This document shows, one piece after another, positions 30,099 through 31,916 of a stretch of 31,916 nt of DNA (positions are counted from its first letter, which is position 1; each line of letters starts with the position of its first letter). Origin of the DNA: Gammaproteobacteria bacterium UBA3532 (lineage in GTDB: Bacteria; Pseudomonadota; Gammaproteobacteria; Enterobacterales; UBA3532); assembly GCA_002376965.1 (NCBI GenBank), contig DFOV01000100.1, forward strand, positions 1 through 31,916, read 5' to 3'. Below the pieces are notes generated by a model. It had not been told where the DNA came from, ran no database searches, and saw only the letters and a program-made list of their open reading frames with translations. The position numbers and the translations under genes are program-made.

Positions 30099-30119
30099 AC
30101 ACGGTGAAAAATGCGCACA

Positions 30120-30148
30120 ATCATAATCTACCCAAGCTCTGTAATCAA
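30120..30148 (-). promoter_or_regulatory. Sigma70-like promoter of the giant gene
   Basis: On the minus strand TTGATT (30143-30148) and TATGAT (30120-30125) are separated by exactly 17 bases and point toward the ATG at 30098. Each hexamer is close to consensus (TTGACA/TATAAT). Initiation would fall near 30112-30113, leaving a leader of only about 14 bases, with no Shine-Dalgarno sequence in it. The giant gene can therefore be transcribed independently of parAB. Confidence 0.55.
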
Positions 30149-30275
30149 AACATATTGAAAAACGCAGGGTGAGATCACGAACTTTATTTAGCTCGAAGTT
30201 TATGATCAAGTAGCATGCAAAATTACTTTGGCTGTGGGTCTTTTAAGATTAATTAAGACGACGCCATCCATTAGC

Positions 30276-30408
30276 TGAGCTGAGCTCATCGTTTTGTCTA
30301 GCCAGCTTAGAATTGAGCCGCTCCTTCGATTGTCGCTTTTGGAACGCCCAATAAGCATTGAAGTTGATGCGAGTAGAGCTCAAGCGGTCGGCAATCGCTC
30401 AATTGCTC
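30276..30408. repeat. Cluster of GAGC/GCTC repeats, candidate ParB-binding site
   Basis: GCTCAA occurs at 30378-30383 and again at 30397-30402, exactly 19 bases apart. The inverse TTGAGC lies at 30313-30318. TGAGCTGAGCTCA at 30276-30288 is a hairpin with a 5-base stem that contains the palindrome GAGCTC. AATCGCTC/AATTGCTC form a tandem pair at 30393-30408. Partition sites often lie just downstream of parB, which is where this cluster is. The chromosomal parS consensus TGTTTCACGTGAAACA is not present. The centromere role is inference only. Confidence 0.22.
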
Positions 30409-30444
30409 TGCGAGACGGCACTAGCTCGAGATTATTGAATCCTG

Positions 30445-31455
30445 TTAGCAGTGCCCTCCTCTCTTTGCAATGCTTTTGGTCAATTGTGCTTTTAACTGAC
30501 CAAAAAGCTGCTCGAACTCTTGCTCGCTTGTGGCGATAGCTTCTGGTTCTATCTTAATCGCGATCCCGCCTCCTGGTGTATTGGTCGCCTTGATTAGGGT
30601 TTTACCATTTTCAGCGCATACACTTATACTGTCCTTAAGAACAGGTTTCACTTCGCTTGAAGTTGGCTGATCGTGTCTCGAAGCTTGCGAGCTTAACCGC
30701 TTACGGAGTGACATTGCTTCCTTTCGCAGGTCCTCCACCATACCGTTTATCGCTCGCTCGATAAATTGTTTTGTAACGCCAGCATCCATTTTGTGAGCCC
30801 GTTGCACCTCATAAATGGTTTGGTAGTCGGATGTCACCTTCATCATAGTTTTAACATCTTCATCCATTTCAAATAGTGCTAACAATTTAGAAAGATTTCC
30901 TGGTGTCATGCCTAATTTTTTGGCTGCTGTTTTATTGTTCCCACCAATCGACTTTTCGAGTTCAACAATCTCTTTACACACAGATATTTCTTCTAACAAA
31001 GACAGCGGCTCGCGATCAGCATTTTCAGAACGTTGATACAATAGTCTTGAGAGTCTCTCATCTGGTGTAGGGTCTTTAGGGTGGTCACTAAAGCGGCTGG
31101 TAACGACGCAATCAATGGTATGAACCTTGCTGCTTTGCATGATGGCACGATAGCGACGCTCACCAACGATTAACATATAATTGCCGTTTGAAGTTTGCTT
31201 AACTACTACAGGTTGGATCTGTCCGTCAGTTTCTATTTTGGATTGTAGTAGGTTAAGCTTATCTATATCGAACGCCCTTCTTGGCTGATCGGGATCTGGA
31301 ATAATATTGTGCTTATCGATAACCAGGAACCGCCCTTCACTCTTAGCTTGGTTAACCTCGCTATCAGTTAGATCATCAAATATCTCGGAGGCTTTCTCGA
31401 TAGGGAGCGTCTTTCTTTCTTTTAGTGCTTTTTTTTTCGCGCTTGCAAAGCTCAT
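30445..31455 (-). CDS. parB: ParB family partition protein
   Basis: A 336-residue DNA-segregation protein that binds a centromere-like site and works with the ParA ATPase encoded just upstream. The ParB/Spo0J N-terminal domain is visible: IIPDPDQPRRAFD (51-63), GQIQPVVV (78-85), the arginine-rich box GERRYRA (98-104) and ENADRE (144-149). The last two correspond to the CTP-binding motifs of the family. A central helix-turn-helix spans about 172-197 (GGNNKTAAKKLGMTPGNLSK). A basic linker and a C-terminal part (about 270-336) follow, the likely dimerisation domain. The length is close to that of plasmid ParB proteins. The ATG at 31455 is preceded by AGGTG with about 5 bases of spacing, and the parA stop lies 8 bases upstream, so the two are co-transcribed. 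I use the symbol generically. Confidence 0.93.
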   Translation of the reverse strand: MSFASAKKKALKERKTLPIEKASEIFDDLTDSEVNQAKSEGRFLVIDKHNIIPDPDQPRRAFDIDKLNLLQSKIETDGQIQPVVVKQTSNGNYMLIVGERRYRAIMQSSKVHTIDCVVTSRFSDHPKDPTPDERLSRLLYQRSENADREPLSLLEEISVCKEIVELEKSIGGNNKTAAKKLGMTPGNLSKLLALFEMDEDVKTMMKVTSDYQTIYEVQRAHKMDAGVTKQFIERAINGMVEDLRKEAMSLRKRLSSQASRHDQPTSSEVKPVLKDSISVCAENGKTLIKATNTPGGGIAIKIEPEAIATSEQEFEQLFGQLKAQLTKSIAKRGGHC

Positions 31456-31463
31456 TCCAACAC
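31456..31463 (-). promoter_or_regulatory. Ribosome binding site of parB
   Basis: The 8-base gap between the parA stop and the parB ATG reads GTGTTGGA. Together with the end of the stop codon it provides AGGTG about 5 bases before the ATG, which supports the ATG start. The GTG directly after the stop would add only a few residues. Confidence 0.5.
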
Positions 31464-31916
31464 CTACAGGGCTATTTGATGTGATTTATTGGTTATTCCA
31501 GCTCGTTCGAGTATAACCTGAGCAATACCCTCAAGCGCTCGCTGTTGATCAGAGTGCTTTTTATACTCGAATAACGCCTTACCTAATGATATTGATTCGG
31601 CCAATTCTTTCTTCCTCGTTATATAGGGCGCGATCAATACGTTATCATTTAATACGGACTCGGATAAAATAAATTCATTAATCTGGTCTAGGCTGTATGA
31701 CTGGAGCTGAGTGGGTCGTCGGTCAATCATATTGATAATAATTCCTAAAACTTCGATATTGCTATTCAGCTTTTTCTTAATAGCTTTTACCGTTTTCAGC
31801 TGCTGCTTTACAGCCTTTACGCCGTACTCATCAGCCATCGTAGGAATAATTATGTGCTCAACCGCATTTTGAATAGCGGTCATGATATTACCGAAGCTCG
31901 GTAGAGAATCAATGAG
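31464..31916 (-). CDS. parA: ParA family partition ATPase, C-terminal part
   Basis: 150 codons up to the TAG at 31464-31466; the N-terminus with the Walker A motif lies beyond the right edge. The frame is open to base 31916. The visible part starts LIDSLPSFGNIM, which matches the Walker B / switch II region of ParA (hydrophobic-D-x-P-P-S-x-G in the family; here S-L-P-S-F-G). IIIPTMADEYGVKAVKQQ then corresponds to the conserved I-P-x-x-x-E/D-Y-x-x-x-G region. VLGIIINMIDRR fits the later N-M-x-D/T strand and YITRKKELAESISLGKALFEY the C-terminal region. A methionine at 31883 is internal, not the start. In the cell this ATPase would drive segregation of the replicon on nucleoid DNA with ParB. Confidence 0.88.
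   Translation of the reverse strand, partial: LIDSLPSFGNIMTAIQNAVEHIIIPTMADEYGVKAVKQQLKTVKAIKKKLNSNIEVLGIIINMIDRRPTQLQSYSLDQINEFILSESVLNDNVLIAPYITRKKELAESISLGKALFEYKKHSDQQRALEGIAQVILERAGITNKSHQIAL

Larger units (their letters stand above)
30099..30444. other. Intergenic region between parB and the giant gene
   Basis: This 346-base stretch holds the promoter at 30120-30148 and a cluster of GAGC-type motifs at 30276-30408. A 50-codon minus-strand ORF (ATG 30358, TGA 30206; begins MLIGRSKSDNRRSGS) is present but has no ribosome binding site and resembles no family I know, so it is not called as a gene. No convincing rho-independent terminator for parAB is visible. Confidence 0.6.

Noticed and set aside
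30054..30098. Twin-arginine (Tat) export signal
   Set aside because: The RR at residues 13-14 is followed by L-L-V, without the S-R-R-x-F-L-K context. The hydrophobic core and AFA cleavage site fit Sec.
30276..30288. Hairpin TGAGCTGAGCTCA considered as a terminator for parAB
   Set aside because: The stem is only 5 bases with a 3-base loop, and no T-run follows on the minus strand. The TTTT to its right is on the other strand and short.
30206..30358. 50-codon minus-strand ORF between parB and the giant gene
   Set aside because: There is no Shine-Dalgarno sequence, no similarity that I can recognise, and it sits in a stretch better explained by repeats. It could be a degraded gene end but is not supported as a gene.
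30294..30539. Plus-strand ORF of 81 codons overlapping the 3' end of parB
   Set aside because: It overlaps parB antisense, has no ribosome binding site and no recognisable features.
31464..31883. ParA starting at the methionine at 31883
   Set aside because: The frame is open upstream of it to the window edge and encodes the Walker B-like LIDSLPSFG, so this methionine is internal.
1..31916. CRISPR arrays, tRNA or rRNA genes, insertion sequences
   Set aside because: No regularly spaced identical repeats, cloverleaf sequences, rRNA sequence or transposase genes were seen. The repeats in the window are protein-level only.

Overview
The window looks like part of a plasmid, megaplasmid or secondary replicon of a gammaproteobacterium, probably marine. 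This is inferred from the plasmid-like ParA/ParB pair, the moderate base composition and the style of the giant surface protein. No rRNA, tRNA or taxonomic marker gene is present. All recognised genes lie on the minus strand, so reading order is from high to low coordinates.

Right end (31916 to 30445): the C-terminal part of a ParA partition ATPase runs in from outside the window. It is followed 8 bases after its stop by parB. Together they form a partition operon. A 346-base intergenic stretch (30444 to 30099) follows. It holds several GAGC-type direct and inverted motifs that could be ParB-binding sites, and a good sigma70-like promoter at 30120-30148 pointing into the next gene.

Everything from 30098 to base 1 is one uninterrupted minus-strand reading frame with no stop in the window: 10,032 complete codons, about 1.1 MDa, still open at the left edge. 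It begins with a Sec signal peptide and so encodes an exported giant protein. The N-terminal third (about residues 126-2970) is an array of roughly 23 bacterial Ig-like modules. After a junction segment come seven copies of a composite unit of about 680 residues (about 2.05 kb). The usual unit is an LVIVD-type beta-propeller, a SwmB/Big_5-like Ig module and two IPT/TIG-like modules (20540 to 6190). The last 6 kb in view returns to Ig-like modules alternating with two further propeller-like regions. No catalytic domain is recognised. The C-terminus, which would show the anchoring or secretion route and any effector domain, lies outside the window.

Nearly all short ORFs on the plus strand and in the other minus frames are antisense or out-of-frame shadows of this giant gene. 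The protein is best read as a cell-surface or secreted giant adhesin-like protein. That function is inferred from architecture only.
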